A stretch of DNA of 64,000 bases, from positions 3,286,001 to 3,350,000 of the forward strand of contig NZ_UGQM01000001.1 in assembly GCF_900454025.1 (NCBI RefSeq), written 5' to 3'. Made by a program: the position numbers and the translations under genes. Shown here in pieces: positions 18,302-27,065 of the stretch. The notes beneath the pieces are model-generated. The model worked only from the letters and a program-made list of their open reading frames with translations. It was not told where the DNA came from and did not search any database. Numbering within the stretch: the stretch's first letter is position 1; each line of letters opens with the position of its first letter. Source of the DNA: Mycolicibacterium gilvum. Lineage in GTDB: Bacteria > Actinomycetota > Actinomycetes > Mycobacteriales > Mycobacteriaceae.

Positions 18302-19536
18302 GGGTGCAGCCCCCGGCCCTTGGCCTTCTTCAGCTCGTCGGTGTCGGGGACGACACCGGCCGTGTAATAGCCGGCGGCCGTCTTGGCGTCGATCTCGACC
18401 TGTGCGTCGGCGGGGATCAACTCGTCCGGAATCGACACCCGCTCGCCGACCTCGATACCCGAGCCGGTGATCGCGTCGTACTTCATGTTGCTCATCGACA
18501 CCAGCCGGTGGATGGTACGGATCCCGAGCCAGTGCAGCACGTCGGGCATGAGCTCCTGGAATCTCATGTCCTGTACGCCCGCCACGCATTCGGTGCGGGC
18601 GAAGTACTGGTCGGCGGTGTCACCGCCGGCCTGCCGCTTGCGCGCGTTGTAGACGAGGAACTTCGTCACCTCGCCGAGTGCCCGACCTTCCTTGCGCGAG
18701 TAGGCGATCAGGCCGACGCCGCCCCGTTGCGCACCCTGGATGCATTCCTCGATGGCGTGGGTCAGGTAGGGCCGGCAGGTGCAGATGTCGGAGCCGAACA
18801 CGTCCGAACCGTTGCACTCGTCGTGCACCCGCGCCGTCAGCTCCACCGACGGATCGGCGAGGTCGCGCGGATCGCCGAAGATGTAGATCGTCTGCCCGCC
18901 GATCGGGGGGAGGAAGACCTCGAGGTCCGAGCGGGTGACGAGTTCGGGATACATCCCGCCGGTCTCTTCGAAAAGCACGCGGCGCAAATCGGATTCGCTG
19001 CAGCCGAAGCGCCGCGCGACGCCGGGCAGGTGCCAGACCGGTTCGATCGCCGCCTTGGTCACCTGCGCGGCGCCGGTGCTCAGCAGGACCCGCCCGTCGG
19101 GGGTAAGCCTGCCTCTGGCGAGGGCGTCGTGCACTTCGGGCAGGATGACCTGCGCCTTGGTGACCGCGATCGTCGGCCGGATGTCGACTCCGTCGGCGAT
19201 CTGTCCGCGGAACGCGTCGGCGACCATGGCGCCCCACGGATCGAGGCTGACGATCGTCTCCGGGTCGGCCCACTGCGGGTACGGACCGATCACGTCGGTC
19301 GGCGAGGTGTTGGTCAGGTCGGCGCGATGCTCGCGCGACAGCGCGCCCGCGGCGACCGCGAGTGCGCGGTACACGCCGTAGGCGCCGCTGTGGGTGCCGA
19401 TGACGTTGCGGTGCGCCCGTGTCGTCGTGGTGCCGACGACGGGGCCGCGCTCCGCGGCCGTGGCCGCGCCCCACTGCAGCGCCGGCGCATCCGCGCCTCC
19501 ACTGTGCGACGTCAACCTGATGTGCCCGCCGGGCAT
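18298..19536 (-). CDS. GTP cyclohydrolase II-like protein of the URC1 type
   Basis: A 412-residue protein. The C-terminal half has the GTP cyclohydrolase II zinc site and active region: RVHDECNGSDVFGSDICTC (the three Cys ligands), YSRKEGRALGEVTKF and LHWLGIRTIHRLVSMSNMK. It lacks the RibB half of riboflavin enzymes and has instead an N-terminal ~200-residue region (AHRNVIGTHSGAYGVYRALA, GPYPQWADPETIVSLDPWG) typical of URC1-type proteins. In the yeast URC pathway URC1 acts on a uracil-derived nucleotide, probably opening the ring. A GAGGAG ribosome-binding sequence precedes the ATG at 19536. It heads the URC1-URC4-upp block. Confidence 0.88.
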   Translation of the reverse strand: MPGGHIRLTSHSGGADAPALQWGAATAAERGPVVGTTTTRAHRNVIGTHSGAYGVYRALAVAAGALSREHRADLTNTSPTDVIGPYPQWADPETIVSLDPWGAMVADAFRGQIADGVDIRPTIAVTKAQVILPEVHDALARGRLTPDGRVLLSTGAAQVTKAAIEPVWHLPGVARRFGCSESDLRRVLFEETGGMYPELVTRSDLEVFLPPIGGQTIYIFGDPRDLADPSVELTARVHDECNGSDVFGSDICTCRPYLTHAIEECIQGAQRGGVGLIAYSRKEGRALGEVTKFLVYNARKRQAGGDTADQYFARTECVAGVQDMRFQELMPDVLHWLGIRTIHRLVSMSNMKYDAITGSGIEVGERVSIPDELIPADAQVEIDAKTAAGYYTAGVVPDTDELKKAKGRGLHP

Positions 19537-19598
19537 AGCGCTCCTCGCTGGAGGGGAGTCGCCAGCATAGTCGGGCACGTCGCACCGCGCCGGTCGGA

Positions 19599-20348
19599 TC
19601 AGACGGGCCAGGCCTCGCGCCGGTAGGCCGCGTCGAAGAACATCCATTCGTAGCGCGACGTCGTCACGAAATGCGCACGCGCTGCTGCCTCGTCGGCCGC
19701 GGCGAGGCCCGGGGCGGTGCGGTCGGCGAGCTCCAGCACCTCGGCGACGGTGGCGGCGAACTCGTCGCCGCCGTAGCTGTCGATCCACTGCTGGTACCTC
19801 GGATCGGCCGAGCCCCGTTCCGCGAGAGCCGCGCCGACCTCGGCGTAGATCCAGTAGCAGGGCAGCACCGCGGCCAGCCCGTCGGCGAAGCCGCCGGCGT
19901 GCGCGGTGGCCAGCAGGTAACTCGTGTAGGCCTGCGTCGTCGGGGACACCGGCACGGCGTCGAGGTCGGACGCGGACAGGCCCAGGGCGGGCAGCAGCTC
20001 ACCGTGCAGTTGCAGTTCCACGTCGAACACCTCGGCGGCGTGTCTGGCGAACATCGCCGTGGTGGACAGGCCCGGGGCCTTCGCCGCGACGACGGCCAAG
20101 GCGCGGGCGTAGGCGCGCAGGTAGTGGACGTCCTGGGCGACGTACCCGGCGAAGACGTCTCCCGGCAGGCTGCCGTCGGCCAGTCCGGTGATGAACGGGT
20201 GGGCGATGATGCCGTCGTAGATCGGAGCGATCTCCGCCCACAGTGTTCTAGTCCACGTCGTTCTCGTCCACGTCTGCGTCCCCGTCGCCGACGGGGTTGT
20301 GGATCCGTTCTGGCGGTGGGCGGAACCGATCTGGGGAGCCACGGGCAT
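19599..20348 (-). CDS. tenA: TenA family thiaminase II/aminopyrimidine aminohydrolase
   Basis: A 249-residue protein with the TenA fold signatures LWAEIAPIYDGIIAHPFITGLADGSLP, FAGYVAQDVHYLRAYARALA, the nucleophile Cys164 (VLPCYWIYAEVG) and Glu234 (SRYEWMFFDAAYR). TenA hydrolyses thiamine or, more usually, aminomethyl-pyrimidine breakdown products for salvage. The ATG at 20348 is preceded by AAAGGA. The N-terminal 35 residues are unusual: Ser/Thr-rich with TWTRT repeated by a 15-bp tandem duplication. It lies 62 bp upstream of, and on the same strand as, the URC1-like gene, so TenA may process a pyrimidine intermediate in that operon (inference). Confidence 0.88.
   Translation of the reverse strand: MPVAPQIGSAHRQNGSTTPSATGTQTWTRTTWTRTLWAEIAPIYDGIIAHPFITGLADGSLPGDVFAGYVAQDVHYLRAYARALAVVAAKAPGLSTTAMFARHAAEVFDVELQLHGELLPALGLSASDLDAVPVSPTTQAYTSYLLATAHAGGFADGLAAVLPCYWIYAEVGAALAERGSADPRYQQWIDSYGGDEFAATVAEVLELADRTAPGLAAADEAAARAHFVTTSRYEWMFFDAAYRREAWPV
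20245..20274. repeat. 15-bp tandem duplication in tenA
   Basis: Plus-strand units GTTCTAGTCCACGTC and GTTCTCGTCCACGTC lie head to tail with one mismatch. They encode TWTRT twice just before the TenA domain, so the frame is kept and only the N-terminal arm is lengthened. Confidence 0.85.
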
Positions 20349-20437
20349 GTCGGATGTCCTTTCGGCGATGAGTTTGCGGCGGCGGACGGGTCGGTACCGG
20401 TGTCCTGTGAGAACCAACCCGCCGGAGGCTGACTGTA

Positions 20438-21133
20438 ATGACTGAGAACGCTGCGATGCCGCCCATCGTCGGCGCCGACGTGTGGCGTGCGGCTCTCGAC
20501 GACCTGCGGGCCCGCGAGAAGGCCGCGACGCGTGAGCTCGATGCGATCGCCGCGCAGCGCCGTCGGCTCCCGATGGTGCAGATGCCCGACTACACGCTGA
20601 TCGGCGCCGACGGCCCGGTGAGCCTGGCCGACATCTTCGACGGTCGCTCCCAGCTGATCGTCTACAACCACATGTGGACCGACGGTGCCGAATGGCAGTG
20701 CGGCGGCTGCACGGGCTACACCAGTCAGTTCACCCGGCTGGATTTTCTCGCCAACTACGACGCGCGGTTCGTCATCGTGACCGCGGGGCCGATCGAGGAG
20801 GCACTCGCGTACCGCGAGAAGGTCGGCAACACGATGGAGTGGTACTCGTCGTCGGAGAGCCCCTTCTCCGCGGACGTCGACGCCGCACCGGGGACGGGTT
20901 TCGCGGTCAACGTCTTCCTGCGCTGTGCAGGTCCGTCGGGCGACACCGTGTTCCGGACGTGGCACACCAACGGCCGTGGCACAGAACAGCTCAGCCACAC
21001 GTTCCCGTTGATCGACATCCTGCCGTGGGGCCGCCAGGAGGTCTGGCAGGATTCGCCGGACGGCTGGCCGCAGAGCCCCACCTACTCGAAGTGGCTGGAC
21101 TCGCCGGACGTGGCACGCCTCTACGGGTCCTGA
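20438..21133 (+). CDS. DUF899 family thioredoxin-like protein
   Basis: A 231-residue protein. LPMVQMPDYTLIGADGPVSLADIFDGRSQLIVYNHMW followed by WQCGGCTGYTSQF gives a thioredoxin-like fold with a CGGC dithiol pair (about residues 87-90). The C-terminus (VFLRCAGPSGDTVFRTWHTNGRG, FPLIDILPWGRQEVWQDSPDGWPQ) is typical of DUF899. The family is annotated as thioredoxin-like and is often found next to redox genes, and here it precedes tpx by 42 bp on the same strand. Its natural substrate is unknown. It is divergent from tenA with an 89-bp spacer. Confidence 0.83.
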   Translation: MTENAAMPPIVGADVWRAALDDLRAREKAATRELDAIAAQRRRLPMVQMPDYTLIGADGPVSLADIFDGRSQLIVYNHMWTDGAEWQCGGCTGYTSQFTRLDFLANYDARFVIVTAGPIEEALAYREKVGNTMEWYSSSESPFSADVDAAPGTGFAVNVFLRCAGPSGDTVFRTWHTNGRGTEQLSHTFPLIDILPWGRQEVWQDSPDGWPQSPTYSKWLDSPDVARLYGS

Positions 21134-21175
21134 CCCCGGCGCGACGGGACGGGACGCGCTTGGCAGACTGTGCCC

Positions 21176-21673
<498 letters not shown>

Positions 21674-21768
21674 CGCGCGGCACACCCTAGAGGGCGACGC
21701 CCCGGCATAGGTCACTGTTCGGTTCCGGTAGCGCATCTGCTTGGACAGGCGTCCTGCGACGACGGAAA

Positions 21769-21789
21769 TACACCACCTCAGGTGGTGTA
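21769..21789. promoter_or_regulatory. perfect palindrome upstream of the ripD-like gene
   Basis: TACACCACCT and AGGTGGTGTA flank a single central C: 10-bp perfect arms. It lies 81 bp before the ripD-like start and 95 bp after tpx. There is no T-run, so it fits an operator for a dimeric regulator better than a factor-independent terminator. Confidence 0.5.
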
Positions 21790-21870
21790 GAAGTGGTCAT
21801 AGTGACTTCTGTTAACAACTGAGTCCAGCGTCGACCCCGGCGCTGGCGTGCCGGAAAGCAGGAACGTGCC

Positions 21871-22491
21871 ATGCGACGCCTCTACGTCTTCGTGATCGCT
21901 CTCGCTCTGGTGTTGGCGACACCGGGTGTGGCGACGGCTCTGCCCGGGCGGTCGGCGACCAACCAGAAAGCGGTCGAGGCCGTCATCGCCCGCGCAATGT
22001 CGCAGCGCGGGGTTCCGTTCGCCTACGGCGGAGGCGGAGCGTCGGGCCCGAGCAAGGGCACCGTCGCGCTGCCCGAAGCCGCGCCGGCCGTACCGGACCA
22101 GGCCGAGATCGATGCGCAGGCGCTCAGGGAGTCTCCCGGACTCAATCTTCCGGGCGTCACGCCGAACGTCGCGGTGCCGACACTGCCGGCACCGCCCGCT
22201 CCGCGCGTCGAGGTGGTCGGCTTCGACGCCTCGGGGCTGATGGTCTATGCGTTCTCCGGCGTCGGTGTGAAGCTGCCCCGCTCGTCGGGGGAGATGTACA
22301 AGGTCGGCCAGAAGGTCGCCCCCGCGCTGGCGATGCCCGGTGACCTGATCTTCTACGGCCCCGAGGGCACCCAGAGCGTCGCACTGTTCATCGGCAACGG
22401 TCAGATGGTCGAGACCACCGACACCGGTGTCGCGGTGTCGCCGGTGCGCACCAACGGCATGTCGCCGTACCTGGTCCGCATCATCGCCTGA
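21871..22491 (+). CDS. ripD: RipD-like non-catalytic NlpC/P60 peptidoglycan-binding protein
   Basis: A 206-residue secreted protein with a signal peptide (VFVIALALVLATPGVATALP, cleavage near 24). The NlpC/P60 fold is clear (QRGVPFAYGGGG, VKLPRSSGEMYKVGQKVAP, PGDLIFYGPEGTQSVALFIGNGQMVE), but the nucleophile Cys is Ala120 (GFDASGL) and the His is Ser169 (TQSVALF). The same losses define RipD of Mycobacterium tuberculosis, which binds but does not cleave peptidoglycan. A Pro/Ala-rich insertion (about 57-112) splits the domain, and the C-terminal Gln-Pro repeat tail of the M. tuberculosis protein is absent. Confidence 0.88.
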   Translation: MRRLYVFVIALALVLATPGVATALPGRSATNQKAVEAVIARAMSQRGVPFAYGGGGASGPSKGTVALPEAAPAVPDQAEIDAQALRESPGLNLPGVTPNVAVPTLPAPPAPRVEVVGFDASGLMVYAFSGVGVKLPRSSGEMYKVGQKVAPALAMPGDLIFYGPEGTQSVALFIGNGQMVETTDTGVAVSPVRTNGMSPYLVRIIA

Positions 22492-22509
22492 CGGGCGCGG
22501 CCGGGAACC

Positions 22510-23472
22510 TCAGGGCGCCACCGCGCCCGGCACCTTGTAGACGAACGACTTCTTCTGCCGCTGCTTCATCTTCTCCAGCACCTGGTGATGCTTGCGGGCG
22601 TGGTAGGCCAGCGGGAAGTAGGTCAGCCGGTCGGGTAGAACGCGATACGCCAACCGGATCAGCGCGTAGATGCGCATCAGCCGGCGCTGCTCCTGCGGGC
22701 TCCAGGTGACGCCCAGTTTTGCCCGCAACCTCGGGTCCAGCAGCCCGACGATCGACAGGTAGTTGAGCCGCAGTCCCGGGCGCGCCAGCGCGCGGGCGAC
22801 CGGGTGGAGCAGCCTCGGCACCGATGGAGGCAGGTCGACCCGACCCGTCGTCAGATCCTCGATGAGCCGAAGCGCCTGAGGCGTGCCTTCCAGCCTGTCG
22901 ATCCAGGACTCGAAGTATTCGTCCATCTCGGCGATCGTCTTCGGATAGCCACGCATCGGCACGTGCAGCAGGCGCGCGAGTCGGCGGTTGTCGCGCAGCA
23001 GCTCGTCCTTCTCGGCGTCGGTGAATTCCCGGCCGATCAACAGCTTTCCGCCCTGCGCGGTGACGATGTAGCCCGTGGCGATGACCCATTGGTAGGACTC
23101 GGTGTTCAGCGCACTGATCTGTTTTCCCGTGACCGCGCTCGTCATCGTCAGCGGCTTGTGCATGGCACGCACCCGGTTACCCTCGGCCACCGCCTCGGTC
23201 CCGCCGTAGGTCCAGCGCAGCACCGAGTCGATCGACCTGATCGCGCGACCGCCCGGATCACCCTGGAACGCCGCGGAGTAGCGCCCGGTGACTTCGGCGA
23301 TCACCGGTTCCATCGCCTGCATCATGAACGCGGCTCCGTCGACGATCAGGAAGGTCCACCGGCCGGTGTGTTCTGCGGTCAGGGAGTCCAGCGGTACCAG
23401 CTCGGGCGCACCCGGTTCGTCGACGTCGGCCATGGGGGCGGTGTCGAGCACGGTGTCATCAGTGGCGGTCAT
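22510..23472 (-). CDS. oxygenase MpaB family protein (DUF2236)
   Basis: A 320-residue protein. AAFMMQAMEPVIAEVTGRYSAAFQGDPGGRAIRSIDSVLRWTYG, then VRAMHKPLTMTS, YQWVIATGYIV and YFESWIDRLEGTPQALRLI, with a C-terminal helical bundle, fit the DUF2236/latex-clearing-protein-like haem family called MpaB oxygenase. The heme-ligand His candidates are in the MHK and AYHARKHHQ segments. The ATG at 23472 is chosen because the 34 residues upstream are unlike the family. A TetR gene is divergently transcribed 84 bp away and is the likely regulator. Confidence 0.75.
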   Translation of the reverse strand: MTATDDTVLDTAPMADVDEPGAPELVPLDSLTAEHTGRWTFLIVDGAAFMMQAMEPVIAEVTGRYSAAFQGDPGGRAIRSIDSVLRWTYGGTEAVAEGNRVRAMHKPLTMTSAVTGKQISALNTESYQWVIATGYIVTAQGGKLLIGREFTDAEKDELLRDNRRLARLLHVPMRGYPKTIAEMDEYFESWIDRLEGTPQALRLIEDLTTGRVDLPPSVPRLLHPVARALARPGLRLNYLSIVGLLDPRLRAKLGVTWSPQEQRRLMRIYALIRLAYRVLPDRLTYFPLAYHARKHHQVLEKMKQRQKKSFVYKVPGAVAP

Positions 23473-23556
23473 GGCGGTGCACTCCTGTGGTCTCGAAGGT
23501 CGCCCGAACGCTAATCTGACCCTCAGGTCGCATTCAAGTCGCGTAAGGAAACACCC

Positions 23557-24216
23557 ATGAGCGCAGAAACTCACAGTTCAGGACGTCGGAAGGTGCCGAA
23601 ACAAGACCGCTCCCGCGAGATGGTCGCAAAAATTGTGCAGACCACCGCCGCTCTGCTGATCAAGACGGAGCCCGAGCAGGTGACGACCAACCTGATCGCC
23701 GACCGCGCCGGCATCAGCAAGGGCTCGATCTATCAGTACTTCTCGGACAAGGAAGAGATCATCGAGGCCGCCGTCGAGCACCTGGCCGCTCAACAGGCGC
23801 CGGAGATCGAGGAGATGCTGCGGTCGGTGACCATGAGCCGGCCCGAAGTGGCGATGGAGTCGTCGATAGACATTCTCATCGACTTCACGATCGCCAACCG
23901 CCGCCTCATCCGCTACCTCGCCGAACGACCCGACCATGTCCGGACGTTCGAGGCCATCTCCGGGCTCAACGCGACCCTGCTCGCGATGGCGACGTTGCAC
24001 ATGGGTCACTACCGGGATCAGTACCGTGACGAACTGAGCCCGCGGGCGCTGGCGTGGCTGTTCTTCAACATGGCCGTCGCGACCACGTTGCGCTACATCG
24101 AAGCCGACGATCCGATCAGCCTCGACGAGCTGCGCAGCGGCTTGAAGTTCGCCTCGACCGGCCTGCTCGCCGGCGCGGTCTCGGGCGGACACGTCGGCGA
24201 GCCCGGACCCACATGA
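23557..24216 (+). CDS. TetR family transcriptional regulator
   Basis: A 219-residue protein. The N-terminal DNA-binding domain (about 18-62) reads AKIVQTTAALLIKTEPEQVTTNLIADRAGISKGSIYQYFSDKEEII, with helix-turn-helix at about 43-62. The C-terminal ligand/dimer domain is helical and divergent, so the effector is unknown. It is divergent from the MpaB-family gene, which it may control from the shared 84-bp region; no strong dyad was seen there. Confidence 0.88.
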   Translation: MSAETHSSGRRKVPKQDRSREMVAKIVQTTAALLIKTEPEQVTTNLIADRAGISKGSIYQYFSDKEEIIEAAVEHLAAQQAPEIEEMLRSVTMSRPEVAMESSIDILIDFTIANRRLIRYLAERPDHVRTFEAISGLNATLLAMATLHMGHYRDQYRDELSPRALAWLFFNMAVATTLRYIEADDPISLDELRSGLKFASTGLLAGAVSGGHVGEPGPT

Positions 24217-24535
24217 GCACGGCGTTGACGGGCATGTAGATTCCCCGATCTTCACATCGGCGTGCAGCAAACGCATCTGGCGACACCTCCGGCTCGGGTT
24301 CCGAACCTGGAGTCGGGTTCGCTGCATCCGGCCGGGCGATCGTGTCCTGGATAGTGAAAATAGTGATCTGTCCCACATTTCAAGTTAACGGCGTGTGTAC
24401 GGTGCCGCAATATGCACTCCGCGTGCCCGCCGACTTATCCAGAAGTGGTGCAGTTTTGACGCTTGTCCATTAATCTCATGTCCGCCCGACTTTCTTCTCC
24501 GGCATTGCTGGAGCGCTATCAACGAAGGATCGCCC
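24217..24535. other. non-coding interval before the PE-PPE domain gene
   Basis: This 319-bp stretch separates the TetR gene from the PE-PPE domain gene on the same strand. It is less GC-rich in its second half (24340-24480). Short frames here have no protein character. It presumably holds the promoter of the downstream gene; no clear dyad, riboswitch or RNA gene was recognised. Confidence 0.5.
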
Positions 24536-25711
24536 GTGCGCGGAATTCTCGCCGCAGCAGGTATTGCCGCAGTTGCTGCGAGCAGTGTCGCGCCGACTCC
24601 GTCGGTAGCGTTGGCAGCAAATGTCCTCACGGTGACCGGGTACACGTTCGGCGGGACGATCAAGTGGGACATGGACGAGATGTTCGGCGGCCGGTTCTGC
24701 TCGCAGAACTCGGGAAACTCGTGCACGCCGGTGCGCTACAACTCCGACCAGTCCGAGGGCGGAGAACAGGACGGGCTGCGCGCGCTCACTTCCGCCGTCA
24801 CCGCGGCCTCGGGCCCGACGACTGTGCTCGGCTTCTCGCAGGGGGCGACGATCTCCGGTCTGTGGATCAGGGAGAACGCCGGTGAAGCCGACGCGCCCTC
24901 ACCCCGCCAGTTGTCGTTCGTGATGGTCGCCAATCCGCACCGCCAGTACGGCGGCATCAGGCCCCACTACGACATCGGCGACTCGACGCCGACCAGCGAC
25001 TACAAGGTCCTCGACATCGCGGTCGAATACGACGGCGCGGCAGACTTTCCCGCGAATCCGCTGAATCTGTTGGCCTTCGCCAATGCGCTGGCCGGGTTCC
25101 AGTACGTGCACGTCCCGGGGTACAACGAGCTCGATCTCGACACCGCGGAGAAGCTGGTCTGGGTCGAGGGGAACACCACCTACGTCCTGATCCGGCGGGA
25201 GAATCTTCCGCTGCTGGAGCCGCTGCGCAACCTCGGGCTGGGCGCGCTCGCCGACCAACTCAACGCGCCGCTCAAAGAGATCATCGATTCGGCCTACGAC
25301 CGCGACTACCCCGACCTGGTGGACGAGGAGGACCACGCCGAGGTACTCCAGCAGGCGCTGGCGACCCGCGGGCGATCCACGGCGACCCTGTCGACGCGCA
25401 TCAGCACCGCGGTCGAGAACGACATCGATCCCGAGATCGACAACACGGCCGAGATCGACAACACGACCGAGGTCGAGATCGAGGCCGATGCCGAGGTCGA
25501 TATCGAGGCCGGGGATGATTCGGCGGCAATCGAATTGGACGACGACGCGTCCGCGGACTCCGACCCCACGGGCACCGGGGATGCGTCGACGGGTCCCGCC
25601 GATTCGTCAGAGGATGCCGGCAAATCGTCCACGGATGCCGCTGATTCCGACGCCTCTTCGGACTCCGCGAAGCCCGATGCGAGCGAGGACCGGGGCGACC
25701 CGGGCGAGTAG
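24536..25711 (+). CDS. exported PE-PPE domain alpha/beta hydrolase with acidic C-terminal tail
   Basis: A 391-residue protein starting at GTG 24536 behind GAAGGA. A signal peptide covers about residues 1-28 (GILAAAGIAAVAASSVAP...SVALAA). The mature part is a PE-PPE domain: LTVTGYTFGG, TTVLGFSQGATISG (nucleophile Ser101), FVMVANPHRQYGGI and YVHVPGYNELDLDTAEKLVWVEGNTTYVLI. The M. tuberculosis relatives with this domain are esterases attached to PE or PPE modules; here it stands alone. The last ~110 residues are low-complexity Asp/Glu/Ser/Thr-rich (EIDNTTEVEIEADAEVDIEA), suggesting an extended cell-wall or extracellular linker. Confidence 0.85.
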   Translation: MRGILAAAGIAAVAASSVAPTPSVALAANVLTVTGYTFGGTIKWDMDEMFGGRFCSQNSGNSCTPVRYNSDQSEGGEQDGLRALTSAVTAASGPTTVLGFSQGATISGLWIRENAGEADAPSPRQLSFVMVANPHRQYGGIRPHYDIGDSTPTSDYKVLDIAVEYDGAADFPANPLNLLAFANALAGFQYVHVPGYNELDLDTAEKLVWVEGNTTYVLIRRENLPLLEPLRNLGLGALADQLNAPLKEIIDSAYDRDYPDLVDEEDHAEVLQQALATRGRSTATLSTRISTAVENDIDPEIDNTAEIDNTTEVEIEADAEVDIEAGDDSAAIELDDDASADSDPTGTGDASTGPADSSEDAGKSSTDAADSDASSDSAKPDASEDRGDPGE

Positions 25712-25741
25712 CCGCCCGACCATCGACGGACCGCGGCCCGG

Positions 25742-26362
25742 CTAGGTGATCGCGATGAACGGGCTCATCACGTCGCGCACGAATTGCGCGATGTTGGTCG
25801 ACGGGTTGTTGTCGGGGAAACTCACGGTCGCGAGCACGTTGCCTCCGGCGTCGGCGAAGATCCCGTCGGCACGGTCCTGATGCGAGGACGACGTGACCAG
25901 GATGATGCCCGACGCACCCGCCTGCTCGGCCAGCGGCACCGAGAACGCCGCGTTCTGCACGGTGCTGTTGGCCCGTTCCTCGAGGATGATGCGTTCGCGG
26001 GGAGTGCCGTAGAGCCGCAGCATCTTGCCCATCTGTTCGGCCTCGGTATTACCGTTGCGAGGGTTTCCACCCGTCACGATGATCGGGGCCTGCGGGAACA
26101 TCTGCGCGACGGCGAGTCCGGCCAGCACCCGGGTGTGCAGGATCAGGCGCATCGTGCCGTCGGGTTTGAGGCCGTAGCCCAGGATCACGATCGCGGGTTT
26201 GGAGAAGTCCTTGGCCACGATCGGCGGTGCGGCGTGCGCGGTCGCGGCGGTGGACCCACCGAGCGGCACGGCACATGAGACGACGAACGCAGCGAGCACG
26301 GCCGCGCAGCGCGCCGCCGTGCCTCGACGTGAGCCGGATCGTTGAGTCATCAACCGGTTCAT
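25742..26362 (-). CDS. exported DUF218/YdcF-like protein
   Basis: About 206 residues. A twin-Arg-containing basic start, hydrophobic core (RCAAVLAAFVVSCAVPL) and AHAAP site form a signal peptide. The mature domain shows DUF218 features: AIVILGYGLKPDGTMRLILHTRVLAGLAVAQMFP, IIVTGGNPRNGNTEAEQMGKML, ILEERANSTVQNAAFSVPLAEQ and ILVTSSSHQDRA. The family includes SanA/YdcF/ElyC proteins of the cell envelope, where the biochemical role is unclear. ATG at 26362 or 26350 are both possible. It is divergent from a secreted protein gene. Confidence 0.78.
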   Translation of the reverse strand: MNRLMTQRSGSRRGTAARCAAVLAAFVVSCAVPLGGSTAATAHAAPPIVAKDFSKPAIVILGYGLKPDGTMRLILHTRVLAGLAVAQMFPQAPIIVTGGNPRNGNTEAEQMGKMLRLYGTPRERIILEERANSTVQNAAFSVPLAEQAGASGIILVTSSSHQDRADGIFADAGGNVLATVSFPDNNPSTNIAQFVRDVMSPFIAIT

Positions 26363-26471
26363 CGCCGCAAGAGCGCAACTCATTACGGTCGGGTCTCGAA
26401 GCGCCAACGATGCGTGATCATCGCGGGTTCGCATTGGCGCCGGCCGTGGCTGCGTGGTCTGGTGGAAGGTG

Positions 26472-27035
26472 ATGTCCTCCCACAGATCATCTTCGTACCG
26501 CATCGCCATCGCCGGGGCCGCCTGCTGTTCGGCGGCGCTGTTCGTAGCCGTCGCGCCACCGGCGGCGTCCGCCCCTGCCTACGACAGCCAGGGCTATGTC
26601 GATTCGACGGCCCGCTGTTCGGAACCCGCGAGCGTGGTCGTGTTCGGCAGCACCGCGACGTCCCGGGTCGCGATCTGCGTGGACGCCGACGGCGCCTACC
26701 AGTACCGGGGCGTGCGGGTCCGCGACGGTGCCCGGCTGATCGCGCCGGCGTCGCAGTCCTCCGACGGCGCATTCACCGCCGTCAGGGACGGCGTCGAATA
26801 CATGGCTTCGTCCGACGCACTGGTTGTCAGCATGGGGGAGAAGGTGATCCGCGACGAAGAGATGGTGGACTTCCATCGCGCCGGCACCGCGGGAACCCAG
26901 ACGGAGTCCGATTCCACGTCGGCGCCCACGACAACCCCCACGTCCACACCGGTGCCGTCGAGCCGGACCGCCACTCCGTCCACGTCGTTGCCGCCGCCGC
27001 TGCCCGCCGAGGTCGGAGGCGGAGAGGAAGGCTGA
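26472..27035 (+). CDS. secreted protein with Thr/Pro-rich C-terminus
   Basis: A 187-residue protein. GGAAGG precedes the ATG at 26472. The signal peptide is about residues 10-34 (IAIAGAACCSAALFVAVAPPAASA). The mature globular part (about 35-125) has two cysteines (TARCSEP and AICVDAD) and beta-type segments. The last ~60 residues are TTPTSTPVPSSRTATPSTSLPPPLP-like, a mycobacterial type of Thr/Pro linker that is often mannosylated. Function is unknown. It lies divergent from the DUF218 gene. Confidence 0.7.
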   Translation: MSSHRSSSYRIAIAGAACCSAALFVAVAPPAASAPAYDSQGYVDSTARCSEPASVVVFGSTATSRVAICVDADGAYQYRGVRVRDGARLIAPASQSSDGAFTAVRDGVEYMASSDALVVSMGEKVIRDEEMVDFHRAGTAGTQTESDSTSAPTTTPTSTPVPSSRTATPSTSLPPPLPAEVGGGEEG

Positions 27036-27065
27036 CAGCTCGCACCGGGACGTGTGGCCCGCCTC

